Assembly: GCF_905397375.1 (NCBI RefSeq)
Contig: NZ_CAJPVG010000003.1
Coordinates: 186,001-250,000 of the forward strand
Direction: 5' to 3'
Length of the DNA stretch: 64,000 nt
Origin: Ralstonia mannitolilytica
GTDB lineage: Bacteria > Pseudomonadota > Gammaproteobacteria > Burkholderiales > Burkholderiaceae
Position numbers and translations under genes: made by a program. This document shows, piece after piece, positions 7,843 through 14,520 of this stretch. Below the pieces are notes generated by a model, which saw only the letters and a program-made list of their open reading frames with translations, made no database searches and had not been told where the DNA came from. Every line of letters begins with the position of its first letter. The stretch's first letter is position 1.

Positions 7843-7848
7843 TATAAT
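7843..7848 (+). promoter_or_regulatory. -10 box of the phage early promoter
   Basis: A perfect TATAAT at 7843-7848. No good -35 box lies 17 bp upstream; that position is occupied by the third palindromic operator, so a bound repressor would block RNA polymerase directly. The early gene at 7874 follows with GGGGAGGGG as ribosome-binding site. Confidence 0.7.
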
Positions 7849-7873
7849 CGGTTTACCCGGGGAGGGGCTAACG

Positions 7874-8245
7874 ATGACGTGCTTAGGCGACATGTGGCAT
7901 CTGGGGTGTGGGGTCGGGGGTTGTCCACTCTGTCACTACCGCGCCGATGAGGAGCATGGCCAGCGCGCCGCCGCTCTCGTTGCGCAGATCGTTCGCTTTA
8001 TTGAGGAGACCGGTGATGGTGGCTTCCCGGATTTCCTTGGGGAGGCGCTTCACGGCATGGCCGAAGTGCGTGCCTACCGTGAGCACATCTCCGATGTCCA
8101 GGACCGCGCCGCTACGAATGAGGTCAACCGCTTCGCTAAACAGGGCCTGGCCCTGAGCGTGTTGGTCCCTGAAGATCTGCGAGCTCGTCTTGATTCGCTT
8201 CGGCATGTTGCTGTGACGGTTGTTTTTCCTGGTGAGGGAGCATAA
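7874..8245 (+). CDS. Phage early protein of 123 residues, function unknown
   Basis: First gene of the rightward operon, with GGGGAGGGG 7 bp before ATG 7874. The N-terminus is cysteine-rich (MTCLGDMWHLGCGVGGCPLC), with a CPLCH knuckle that may bind metal. The rest is helical and charged. The stop is 3 bp before the next ATG, typical of compact phage operons. The antisense strand (8206 to 7883) is also open and has coding-like base composition, so strand choice rests on ribosome-binding site and spacing. No family recognised. Confidence 0.6.
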   Translation: MTCLGDMWHLGCGVGGCPLCHYRADEEHGQRAAALVAQIVRFIEETGDGGFPDFLGEALHGMAEVRAYREHISDVQDRAATNEVNRFAKQGLALSVLVPEDLRARLDSLRHVAVTVVFPGEGA

Positions 8246-8248
8246 GCG

Positions 8249-8449
8249 ATGCAGCAGAGAGACCACAGGCAGCTCGATCTGTTTGGCGGCCACGCCCATC
8301 CCCATCGGGCTCAGCTTATCCACCAAGCGCAGCTCGTGCGCGGCATGCAAAACGGGGGCATCAGGAACGGTCGTTGCCCCGCAGCTCGTCGCATTGCAGA
8401 CCTGGCATACAACGCCACGGTGATTTATCCGGTGCGAGGTGCACGCTGA
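8249..8449 (+). CDS. Small phage protein of 66 residues, function unknown
   Basis: Starts MQQRDHRQLDLFGGHAHPHR and ends TVIYPVRGAR. It is basic and histidine-rich, without signal or membrane segment. It starts 3 bp after the previous stop, and its TGA overlaps the Rep start codon (TGATG), so Rep translation is probably coupled to it. The tight packing is the main evidence that it is real. No homologous family is recognised. Confidence 0.6.
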   Translation: MQQRDHRQLDLFGGHAHPHRAQLIHQAQLVRGMQNGGIRNGRCPAARRIADLAYNATVIYPVRGAR

Positions 8450-9585
8450 TGCGCCTCCGTCCCTCCCCAGCTCGTTATCTCGATCCCACCAGCGCCGCGT
8501 ACGCGGTGCATGGCGCTTTCACACGTAGTGCCGTGGAGGAGGGCGCCTGCGCGTCGCGGGACGGAGCGTCAGCGACGGACGCGCGTCGCGCGGGCGCTTC
8601 CCCCCGTCCGGTAATACGGGGGGAAAGTGCCAAACGGCAGGCAGGGGCGATCGTTGACTGGTTGCGGTTCACGTTCCTGCCTGACGGCAGCATCGGCGAT
8701 GCCCTGGAGCAGCTGCGCCGGTACTTTCACCTCTGGTTTTCGATCCCCGTGACGATGAAGCCGAGCGTGCGCGGCTTCCGGGGCTACGAGTTCAGCCATG
8801 ACCTGATGGCGTTCGTGAACGGCGAGGAGATTCGCCTCGGCATCGTTGCGTGCGGCGGGGAGAGCGTCGGCGGCACGATGCTGGTCGATCTGTCGGGGCA
8901 GGGCTGCGTGGTTGTGCAGGACTGGGCGGCGGTGTACGCGACGATGCAGGACCTCGATGCGCGCATCACGCGCTGTGATTTGGCGATGGACTTCTGTCAG
9001 GGGGAGGTCAGCATGGACCAGGTGGAGCAGATGTATTTTGCCGGCGAGTTCAACGCTGGCGGTCGGATCCCGAAGTACCGCCGCGTTGAGAGCGGCGTGG
9101 CCAACGCAGAGGCCTCCGGGGGACGCACGTTCGAGATCGGGCGGCGCGTCAACGGGAAGATGCTGCGGGCCTATGAGAAGGGGCGCCAGCTCGGCAAGCA
9201 GGACAGCGAATGGGTCCGTATCGAGATCGAGTTCGGTAACAAGGATCGCGTGATTCCGCACGCGATCGTGATGGAGCGCGACCGGTACTTTGCCGGTGCG
9301 TACAAGGCCTTGGAGGCCTTCATGGCGGCAGACCCGCAACGGGTGCCGACCGATCAGCGCGAAGCGCTGGAGAACCAGGACGCCATCGTCCTCGAGCGAA
9401 AGCTCGCCCACATGAAGCAGCAGTTCGGCCCGACCGTGGACTACGTGCTGCGCGTCACAAACGAAGACTTCGCCGCACTCGTCGTAGCGATCCGCCGTCA
9501 GGGCGTTCCGGCGCAGCTGCACAAAACCGCCTTGGCGAGGCACGTGTACGGCACGCACGACCCTGTGCCGAGATACCAGGAGTGA
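8449..9585 (+). CDS. Phage replication initiation protein (Rep_trans/RstA-like)
   Basis: 378-residue replication initiator of filamentous phages of the CTX/RSS type, expected to nick the plus-strand origin and start rolling-circle replication. Family features are IVDWLRFTF at the start of the domain (~residue 70), the conserved ITRCDLAMDF block (~residue 175) and LRAYEKGRQLG (~residue 245). The first ~60 residues are low-complexity (Ala/Arg/Ser) and less conserved. ATG 8449 is chosen because it overlaps the previous stop as TGATG. Confidence 0.88.
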   Translation: MRLRPSPARYLDPTSAAYAVHGAFTRSAVEEGACASRDGASATDARRAGASPRPVIRGESAKRQAGAIVDWLRFTFLPDGSIGDALEQLRRYFHLWFSIPVTMKPSVRGFRGYEFSHDLMAFVNGEEIRLGIVACGGESVGGTMLVDLSGQGCVVVQDWAAVYATMQDLDARITRCDLAMDFCQGEVSMDQVEQMYFAGEFNAGGRIPKYRRVESGVANAEASGGRTFEIGRRVNGKMLRAYEKGRQLGKQDSEWVRIEIEFGNKDRVIPHAIVMERDRYFAGAYKALEAFMAADPQRVPTDQREALENQDAIVLERKLAHMKQQFGPTVDYVLRVTNEDFAALVVAIRRQGVPAQLHKTALARHVYGTHDPVPRYQE

Positions 9586-9588
9586 GCA

Positions 9589-9900
9589 ATGGAAATGAAA
9601 GCACGCGTCACGGTTCGTGGCGCCAAGACGTGGGTAGGGAACATGGAAGGCAAGCAGCTCGATACCGGCACGATCTACGCCGATGTGGAGCTGCGTGGCG
9701 AGGGCTCGAAGGGCTGCTTCACGCAGGCCTTGAAGTGCGAGAACTCCGAGGTGGTGAAGAAGATCATCAACAACCCGTTTCCGTTCCTGGCCGAGATCAG
9801 CATGGTCGTGACCAGCAACGGCAAGCAGGACGGTGAGCAGAAGCTGGTGACGCAGATCGTTCCGTTGCAGCGCGTGGTTGAAGGCGAGAAGGCGAAGTGA
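9589..9900 (+). CDS. Phage single-stranded DNA-binding protein (gV-like)
   Basis: 103-residue small beta-rich protein directly after Rep, the place of the ssDNA-binding protein in inoviruses. There it coats the displaced plus strand and switches replication to packaging. The sequence starts MEMKARVTVRGAKTWVGNMEG and has alternating hydrophobic strands (ISMVVTSNG, LVTQIVPLQRVV). There is no signal or membrane segment. Identity rests on position, size and fold pattern. The stop overlaps the next small start as TGATG. Confidence 0.75.
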   Translation: MEMKARVTVRGAKTWVGNMEGKQLDTGTIYADVELRGEGSKGCFTQALKCENSEVVKKIINNPFPFLAEISMVVTSNGKQDGEQKLVTQIVPLQRVVEGEKAK

Positions 9901-10004
9901 TGCTGCTCCGCCTTCTGGCTTACCTAGGTTGCGTTCGAGCTGCTCGTCGGCTGGATCGTAAGCGCTTTGCGCGCAAGTACGTGGTTGCGATCAGGGGGCG
10001 GTGA
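9900..10004 (+). CDS. Very small basic phage peptide (34 residues)
   Basis: ATG 9900 overlaps the SSB stop (TGATG), and its own TGA at 10002-10004 overlaps the next ATG the same way. It begins MLLRLLAYLGCVRAARRLD and continues with Lys/Arg-rich residues (RKRFARKYVV). A short hydrophobic N-terminus plus a basic tail resembles small inovirus virion or assembly proteins. Overlaps on both sides argue that it is translated. No family assigned. Confidence 0.55.
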   Translation: MLLRLLAYLGCVRAARRLDRKRFARKYVVAIRGR

Positions 10005-10237
10005 TGGCTCAGTGCGTGCAGCTCGTCAACGGTCAGTTTCAGCTCGATGGCTCGCCTGCATCGTCATGCACGGGCTATCTGGTGCTGACCGCTGATGAGG
10101 TGGCGCTGTTGCATGCGTTGCCGCCGCTGTCTGTGAGCGACGGTGCGCTGATTGGAAGCGCGATGCTCGGTCTCTGGGGTCTCGCTTTCGTGTTCCGGTC
10201 CGCTGTGCGGGCCATTTATCAACGTGAAGAGGAGTAG
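10004..10237 (+). CDS. Small phage membrane protein, candidate minor coat
   Basis: 77 residues. The N-terminus (MAQCVQLVNGQFQLDG, then SSCTGYLVLTADEV) matches a recurring inovirus family with two cysteines and a 'GYxLLxxxE'-type segment. A single membrane helix follows (LIGSAMLGLWGLAFVFRSAV) with a charged tail RAIYQREEE. It is placed just before the major coat gene, where minor coat genes of Pf/Xanthomonas-type phages lie. GTG 10001 is an alternative start; ATG 10004 is preferred for the TGATG overlap. Confidence 0.65.
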   Translation: MAQCVQLVNGQFQLDGSPASSCTGYLVLTADEVALLHALPPLSVSDGALIGSAMLGLWGLAFVFRSAVRAIYQREEE

Positions 10238-10241
10238 AGCC

Positions 10242-10457
10242 ATGAAGGATTTTCTGAAGAAGGTTGGTGCTGGTGCTGTTGCTGTGATCGCTTCGGGTGC
10301 GGCGATGGCGCAGACGAGCGGTAGCACCGTGGATGTGACGGCGGTGACCGAGACGCTGAAGGGTGGTCTGACTGCCATCGGTGCCATCGGTATTGCGATC
10401 CTGGGCATCGCTGCTGTGGTGGCGATCTACAACTGGGTCAAGCGCCCGATCAAGTGA
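10242..10457 (+). CDS. Major coat protein (pVIII-like)
   Basis: 71-residue precursor. The signal peptide has a basic start (MKDFLKKVGAG) and likely cleavage after AMA at residue 23. The mature part has about 48 residues: a polar/acidic N-terminus (STVDVTAVTETLK), one membrane helix (AIGIAILGIAAVVAIY) and a basic tail NWVKRPIK that would face the DNA. This is the classic inovirus major coat architecture. AGAGGAG precedes ATG 10242. A strong terminator follows 35 bp after the stop, which would give an abundant separate transcript. Confidence 0.92.
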   Translation: MKDFLKKVGAGAVAVIASGAAMAQTSGSTVDVTAVTETLKGGLTAIGAIGIAILGIAAVVAIYNWVKRPIK

Positions 10458-10491
10458 TCGAGCCCGGGGGTATCCCCGTGCCAGGTGTGCG

Positions 10492-10514
10492 ACGGGGACT
10501 TCGGTCCCCGTTTT
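10492..10514 (+). terminator. Terminator after the major coat gene
   Basis: ACGGGGAC (10492-10499), the very stable tetraloop TTCG, GTCCCCGT (10504-10511), then T residues to 10514. It should end most transcripts after the major coat gene and lower expression of pIII and Zot. Confidence 0.9.
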
Positions 10515-10528
10515 CATTGGAGGGTGTG

Positions 10529-10588
10529 ATGGAAGGCTACTTCGTTCTCGTTGCGATAGTGGGTGCTGGATGGATTCTTTTCTCGTGA
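10529..10588 (+). CDS. Tiny hydrophobic peptide (19 residues), candidate tip coat protein
   Basis: ATG 10529 has GGAGG 5 bp upstream and the frame ends at TGA 10586-10588. The peptide MEGYFVLVAIVGAGWILFS is almost wholly hydrophobic after the first acidic residue, like the very small pVII/pIX-type virion proteins. It sits between the coat terminator and the pIII gene. It is shorter than known pVII/pIX (~30 residues), so it could be a leader peptide or chance. Confidence is moderate. Confidence 0.45.
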   Translation: MEGYFVLVAIVGAGWILFS

Positions 10589-10600
10589 GGGTGGTGAGCT

Positions 10601-12046
10601 ATGCCCTGGTCATTTTTCTTTCGTCCTGCGCGCAGCTGGATCGCTCTCCGCCTGGGTCGTGTGCTACTGGCTTTAGTGCTTGCCTGTGGCCCGAGTATGG
10701 TTTTTAGTCAGACGGCCGGTGACGGTCATCAGTGGTGCTATGTGGGCGGGAGTGGTGTTTATGCGTGTGGCCCTACTGCTGACGCTGCGTGTTCGGCTGT
10801 CATAGGCGGCGCTGGCTTGACATATGTGGGGTTGAATCCATCGGACGATCCGACGTACGCGTGGTGCATGTACAAGCTTCCTAATGGGACTTTTTTTGAT
10901 GGGTCTTCGGCGGTTAAGAAGTTGAGTTCGTGCGTTCCCGGCTACACGTTGCAGCCCGACGGGACGTGTAAAAAGGAGCAGCCGAATTGCCCTGCTGCGG
11001 GTCAGCCTCCTCCTGGTGGTAACAGTGCGACGGGCACCAGTCCGACGCAGACCATCTTGAATCCGCAGGTGTGTGTTGGAGGGTGTGCCTACACGTACAG
11101 CTCGTATTGGACCGGGGCCAAGCCTGGGCAGAGTGGTGGTTATCCGGCGCAGTACATAGGTCTCAGTTCAACAGGGAATGCGTGCAGTGGTGACGGCACG
11201 CCGTCGGCGTCTCAGTCGTCTCCAACCGATCAGCCAAAGCAGTGTGGTGTTCGTCAGTACTCGGGGACGGTGAACGGTGTCAGCGTGTGTATCGACTATC
11301 CGACGCAGACGACAGGCAGCACGAGCACATCGACAACGACGGATGCGCCGGCGAGCGGTGTGCCTGCGACTACGAACAGTTCGACGACGACGAGCACGAC
11401 GTGCGACGGTACGACCTGCACAACGACAACTGTTGTTGCGGTAGGTGGTGGTGGAGCTGGTGGGTCCGGTGCGGGCAGTGGTGCGAGCGGTGCCGCTGCG
11501 AGTCCATGCCAGAGCGGGCAGGCCAGTACGGGTGCAAGCGTGCAGGGTGGGGCGGTTACGTGCACGAGCACGACGAGTGAGCCGCAGGACAGGTACTGCG
11601 AGAAGAATCCTGCGGCGGCGCAGTGCAAGAAAGACAGTGCGAGTGGTGGTGGTTCCTGTGATGCGCCTCCAAGCTGTGATGGTGATGCGATCAGCTGCGC
11701 GATCCTTCAACAGCAGTGGAACACGCGGTGTGAGCTGCAGAAGCACGATGACTCAACGGACCTCGGCGCGAAGCTCGCCAACGGTCAGGACCCTCTTGCG
11801 GGGAAGTTGCCTACGCCTGGTGGGGCCGATCAGGTTGACATGAGTCAGAAGTTCGCGAACGTTGATGACATGGGTTTTGCAGCGCAGTGTCTTCCTGATG
11901 TGAACGTGAACCTGCCTTTGCCGGGTGGCTCGTGGAATCTGCACATGGACATGACGCCGTTGTGTGATCTCGGGAAGCTGTTCGGCTATCTCAACATGCT
12001 GAGCACGTTGATGCTTTGCGCCTACATGCTCAAGGGGAGTTTCTGA
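10601..12046 (+). CDS. Adsorption protein, pIII-like (TspB-type C-terminal part)
   Basis: 481 residues. The N-terminal signal has a hydrophobic core VLLALVLACG and likely cleavage before QTAGDG. A cysteine-containing N-terminal domain (to ~residue 225) is followed by a low-complexity Thr/Ser linker and a Gly-rich linker (~230-295), like the glycine linkers of pIII. Next comes a cysteine-rich domain containing CDGDAISCAILQQQWNTRCE, as in TspB-type inovirus proteins. A final hydrophobic segment (NMLSTLMLCAYML) anchors it. It is expected at the virion tip, binding pilus and Tol. The receptor cannot be read from sequence. Confidence 0.8.
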   Translation: MPWSFFFRPARSWIALRLGRVLLALVLACGPSMVFSQTAGDGHQWCYVGGSGVYACGPTADAACSAVIGGAGLTYVGLNPSDDPTYAWCMYKLPNGTFFDGSSAVKKLSSCVPGYTLQPDGTCKKEQPNCPAAGQPPPGGNSATGTSPTQTILNPQVCVGGCAYTYSSYWTGAKPGQSGGYPAQYIGLSSTGNACSGDGTPSASQSSPTDQPKQCGVRQYSGTVNGVSVCIDYPTQTTGSTSTSTTTDAPASGVPATTNSSTTTSTTCDGTTCTTTTVVAVGGGGAGGSGAGSGASGAAASPCQSGQASTGASVQGGAVTCTSTTSEPQDRYCEKNPAAAQCKKDSASGGGSCDAPPSCDGDAISCAILQQQWNTRCELQKHDDSTDLGAKLANGQDPLAGKLPTPGGADQVDMSQKFANVDDMGFAAQCLPDVNVNLPLPGGSWNLHMDMTPLCDLGKLFGYLNMLSTLMLCAYMLKGSF

Positions 12047-12363
12047 TGCCATTTGCCGCTCTGTTGGCTTCGGCCATTGTTGGTTTTCTCGCGCAGGCCT
12101 GCGTGTCTCTGGTGGGTCGTGTGTTGGTTGCGCTGGGTATCGGGTTCGTGATGTTTACGGGCGTCGATGCGATGATGACTGGTGTGAAGACCTTGTTTCA
12201 GCAGTACGTTGCTGGTACGGGTACGTTGCCATGGAACGTGGTGGGCATCCTCGGTGTGTTGAAGGTCGGCACGTCGATGAACATGATTCTGACCACGCTC
12301 GGTGTTCGCGCTTCGTTGTCGGGCCTCACGGGTGGCTCGGTGCGCAAGATGATCCAGAAGTGA
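12046..12363 (+). CDS. Minor coat protein, pVI-like (DUF2523)
   Basis: 105-residue hydrophobic protein with membrane segments at about residues 3-20, 22-45 and 62-82. The pattern fits DUF2523 proteins, which lie between the adsorption and Zot genes in many inoviruses and act like pVI at the virion end. ATG 12046 overlaps the pIII-like stop (TGATG). The tail GGSVRKMIQK is basic. Confidence 0.82.
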   Translation: MPFAALLASAIVGFLAQACVSLVGRVLVALGIGFVMFTGVDAMMTGVKTLFQQYVAGTGTLPWNVVGILGVLKVGTSMNMILTTLGVRASLSGLTGGSVRKMIQK

Positions 12364-12370
12364 GGGTGAC

Positions 12371-13519
12371 ATGCTGACGCTCATCACGGGTCAACCCGGC
12401 AACGGCAAGAGCCTCTACACGATTTCGTTCGTGGAGGCGAAGCGGCAGGCCGAGAGCAGGCCGGTGTTTTATTACGGCATTCCTGAGCTCACGCTGCCTT
12501 GGACGCAGCTGGAGGACCCTACGAAGTGGTACGAGTGCCCTGAGAAGTCGATCATCGTGATCGACGAGGTTCAGAAGGTCATGCCGCCGAGGCCTTCGAG
12601 CTCGAAGCCGCCGCAGCATGTGTCGGAGCTCGAGACGCACCGGCACAAGGGCTTCGATCTGTTCTTCATGACGCAGGATCCCAGCCTGGTTGACAACCAT
12701 CTGAAGAAGCTTGCAGGCGAGCACATCCACCTGATCCGGCAGTGGGGCCGCCAGAAGGCGGACCTGTACAAGATGCAGAAGGTGCAGGATCCGACGAACG
12801 CGAACTTGAAGCGGGCGTTGCACAGCACGTTTCCGTATCCGAAGAAGGTGTTCGACTGGTACAAGTCGGCGGATGCACACACGCACAAGAAGTCGATCCC
12901 GAAGAAGTACTACCTGCTGTATGCCTTGCCGGTGGTGGCGGTTGCGGCGCTGGTGTTGGGCGGGCGGATGCTGTGGAAGATCTCGCATCCGGAGACGGCC
13001 AAGCCTGCTGCCTCAGCTGGTGCTCCTGGTGGTGTGCCCGGTCTGACAGGAGGAGCGAGCGCAGCTGCTGCTCAACGAGCTCCGCTGACGGCCAAGGAAT
13101 ACGTGGCGAGCTACGTGCCACGTGTTCCTGGTCTTCAGTACACGGCGCCGGCCTACGACGAGCTCACGAAGCCGGTGCGGGTGCCGGTGCCTGCGGCCTG
13201 TGTGCGGATTCGCGGTGAGTGCGAGTGCTGGACGCAGCAGGGCACGCGCCTGGAGACGACGCCGCAGGTTTGTGAGCAGGTGGTCAAGCGCGGTTTCTTC
13301 GAGTCGTTCGATGCTGATGCTCGCGCGCCGAAGGTGCAGGAGCGCGTGCAGGCCGTTCAGCAGCCCGCCGCAGCTCCGGCTGCGCAGCCGCAGGAGGTGC
13401 GTATGGTGGTAGACGTCGCAAGGCCGTCAGAAACGCCGCAGGAGCCTCGCAAGCGCACGGTGATAGGTTCGGGTAGGCCTCGCCGTGTCGATGAGCTGGA
13501 GGCCTTTCCTGAGGGTTAG
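12371..13519 (+). CDS. zot: Zot/pI-like assembly ATPase
   Basis: 382 residues. The N-terminal cytoplasmic P-loop domain has Walker A GQPGNGKS (7-14), Walker B IIVIDEVQK (~61-69) and FFMTQDP (~98-104). One membrane helix lies at ~180-201. The periplasmic part has a Pro/Ala-rich linker and the conserved CxCxTQQGTR segment. In inoviruses this protein drives assembly and export of the virion through the inner membrane. The name recalls the Vibrio zonula occludens toxin, but here assembly is the expected role. It follows the pVI-like gene by 7 bp. Confidence 0.92.
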   Translation: MLTLITGQPGNGKSLYTISFVEAKRQAESRPVFYYGIPELTLPWTQLEDPTKWYECPEKSIIVIDEVQKVMPPRPSSSKPPQHVSELETHRHKGFDLFFMTQDPSLVDNHLKKLAGEHIHLIRQWGRQKADLYKMQKVQDPTNANLKRALHSTFPYPKKVFDWYKSADAHTHKKSIPKKYYLLYALPVVAVAALVLGGRMLWKISHPETAKPAASAGAPGGVPGLTGGASAAAAQRAPLTAKEYVASYVPRVPGLQYTAPAYDELTKPVRVPVPAACVRIRGECECWTQQGTRLETTPQVCEQVVKRGFFESFDADARAPKVQERVQAVQQPAAAPAAQPQEVRMVVDVARPSETPQEPRKRTVIGSGRPRRVDELEAFPEG

Positions 13520-13856
13520 CGTCTAGCGTCGGGAGTGTCCGCGCCATTGACGAAGGGTAGAGGGGGCCCCTCCGGGGACACAGGAGCGTTGACCAGGTGC
13601 AGGGCGGTTGTCGCCTGGAAGGCGGCTCGCGGGACCGAGCAGCGGGTTCGACCGGGTACGTACATACAGGGCCGACCACATGCAAACACCCCCTCTCTTG
13701 CAAGCCCGCTTTTCGCTGCGGCTGTGGTCCAGGAGCAATTTTGTTGCGTGCAGGCGGGCAAAAACCGCCGACCTGGTCGAAGGCCTCGGCTCGTTCGACC
13801 GCAGGAAGTTGCGCCTCGCGGATCTGCTGGCGCAATTTTCTGTCACCGCTTTTCTT
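13520..13856. other. Phage non-coding region with hairpins; candidate origin or packaging signal
   Basis: 337 bp after zot without a convincing gene. It can fold: GTGTCC (13535-13540) pairs with GGACAC (13576-13581) around an inner GGGGGCCCC. GGCGG (13753-13757) pairs with CCGCC (13765-13769). GGTCGAA (13775-13781) pairs with TTCGACC (13794-13800). GTACGTAC, a perfect palindrome, is at 13656-13663. Inoviruses carry plus- and minus-strand origins and the packaging hairpin in such a region. Assignment is inferred from position and folding only. Confidence 0.5.
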
Positions 13857-14198
13857 CTATGTCTTTTCGCAGTGATTTGCGGCGAGCTGGTCGTCGAGCA
13901 TTTTCACGACGCTGTTCATCAGTACGCCTGCGCGTGGATTCCATGACTGCTCGGTCGCTGTTCGGAGTGCATCAGCTCGTGACTTCGTGAGTTGGGCGCA
14001 GCTGGCTTGTCGTTGTTCCTCGCGCTGTTGCTTCGCAGCTCGTTCGGCTGGCGTGCCGAACTCTATGGTCGCTTCCATTGCGCGGTCGCACGGCTTGTCC
14101 GTGATGACCGTCTTGCCGTTGATCTTGCACGTGTTGACGGTCTGTGCCACGGCCGTGGGGAGTGCGAGGCAGACCAGGAGCGGTAGGATTGTGCGCAT
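13857..14198 (-). CDS. Secreted DUF4124-like protein, phage cargo
   Basis: 113 residues. The signal peptide (MRTILPLLVCLALPTAVAQ) likely cleaves after AVA. Then comes the DUF4124-type start NTCKINGKTVITDKPC, in which two cysteines flank a short hairpin. The rest is a charged helical region rich in Gln/Glu/Arg (AKQQREEQRQASC) with two further cysteines. It lies opposite to the phage structural operon near the right end, a position typical of accessory genes. ATG 14198 is preferred over the upstream one at 14237 because only it starts a signal peptide. Role unknown. Confidence 0.7.
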   Translation of the reverse strand: MRTILPLLVCLALPTAVAQTVNTCKINGKTVITDKPCDRAMEATIEFGTPAERAAKQQREEQRQASCAQLTKSRADALRTATEQSWNPRAGVLMNSVVKMLDDQLAANHCEKT

Positions 14199-14248
14199 AT
14201 CGTCGCCTAGGCTGTTAAATCGACGCAACAATATCACGAAGGGGTCGA

Positions 14249-14497
14249 GTGTCCGAAGACGTTGACGTTCGGGCGCTGGCGCGGGAGATCAGGCACTTGT
14301 ACTGGCACATCCGGACGCTGCGCCGAGGGCTTCAAGATGCGGCTCGCCGCCGCTACTACAGGAAGATCGCGAAGAAGAAAAAACGCCTGCTCGAGGCAGG
14401 CGTTTCAAAGAGGGAGGTGTTGGACTTGCTGATGTGTTGCCGGTCACGCGGGTGCCGGTTCCGGGCATGCCTGGATTGCACGCAGCGCCTGCTGTAG
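14249..14497 (+). CDS. Small basic phage protein of 82 residues (GTG start)
   Basis: GTG 14249 with AAGGGG upstream. The protein is helical and strongly basic (RHLYWHIRTLRRGLQ, then RKIAKKKKRLLEAG) and ends with a cysteine-rich CCRSRGCRFRACLDC. It could bind nucleic acid. A terminator-like hairpin (14381-14405) and, on the other strand, the circular-form 3' end of the repressor gene (14444-14520) lie within it. That overlap lowers confidence that the full length is translated. Confidence 0.5.
   Translation: MSEDVDVRALAREIRHLYWHIRTLRRGLQDAARRRYYRKIAKKKKRLLEAGVSKREVLDLLMCCRSRGCRFRACLDCTQRLL
14381..14405 (-). terminator. Minus-strand terminator hairpin near the right phage end
   Basis: AAACGCCTGC (14381-14390), loop TCGAG, GCAGGCGTTT (14396-14405): a 10-bp perfect stem. 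Read on the minus strand it is followed by TTTTTTCTTCTT, a good Rho-independent terminator. In the excised circle it lies 39 bp past the extended repressor stop at 14444, exactly where that transcript should end. In the integrated state it is separated from the repressor gene by the whole prophage. Confidence 0.7.
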
Positions 14498-14520
14498 ACG
14501 GGCCCACAGTCGGCGCCTAG

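Larger units (their letters stand above)
7371..14520. mobile_element. Inovirus (filamentous phage) prophage integrated at dif
   Basis: A 7150-bp unit bounded by the 17-bp direct repeat ATTTAACATAATGCAAA (7371-7387 and 14521-14537). It carries the inovirus order Rep, ssDNA-binding protein, small coat proteins, major coat, pIII-like, pVI-like, Zot/pI, plus a divergent repressor-like gene. No integrase or transposase is present, so integration is expected to use host XerC/XerD. Third-base T is more common here than in the flanking host genes, consistent with transfer. All modules needed for a virion appear intact. From memory, Ralstonia phage p12J has a similar size (about 7.1 kb). Confidence 0.93.

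Noticed and set aside
12371..13519. Zot as an enterotoxin
   Set aside because: The protein has the inovirus pI architecture (P-loop domain, one membrane helix, periplasmic tail) in a complete virion operon; assembly is the supported role and no toxin-specific feature is visible.
13523..13946. Open frames of about 100 codons on both strands after zot
   Set aside because: Residue use is Arg/Ser/Pro-heavy, no good ribosome-binding site is seen, and the region is full of inverted repeats; kept as non-coding, although the plus frame from 13680 has one hydrophobic stretch.
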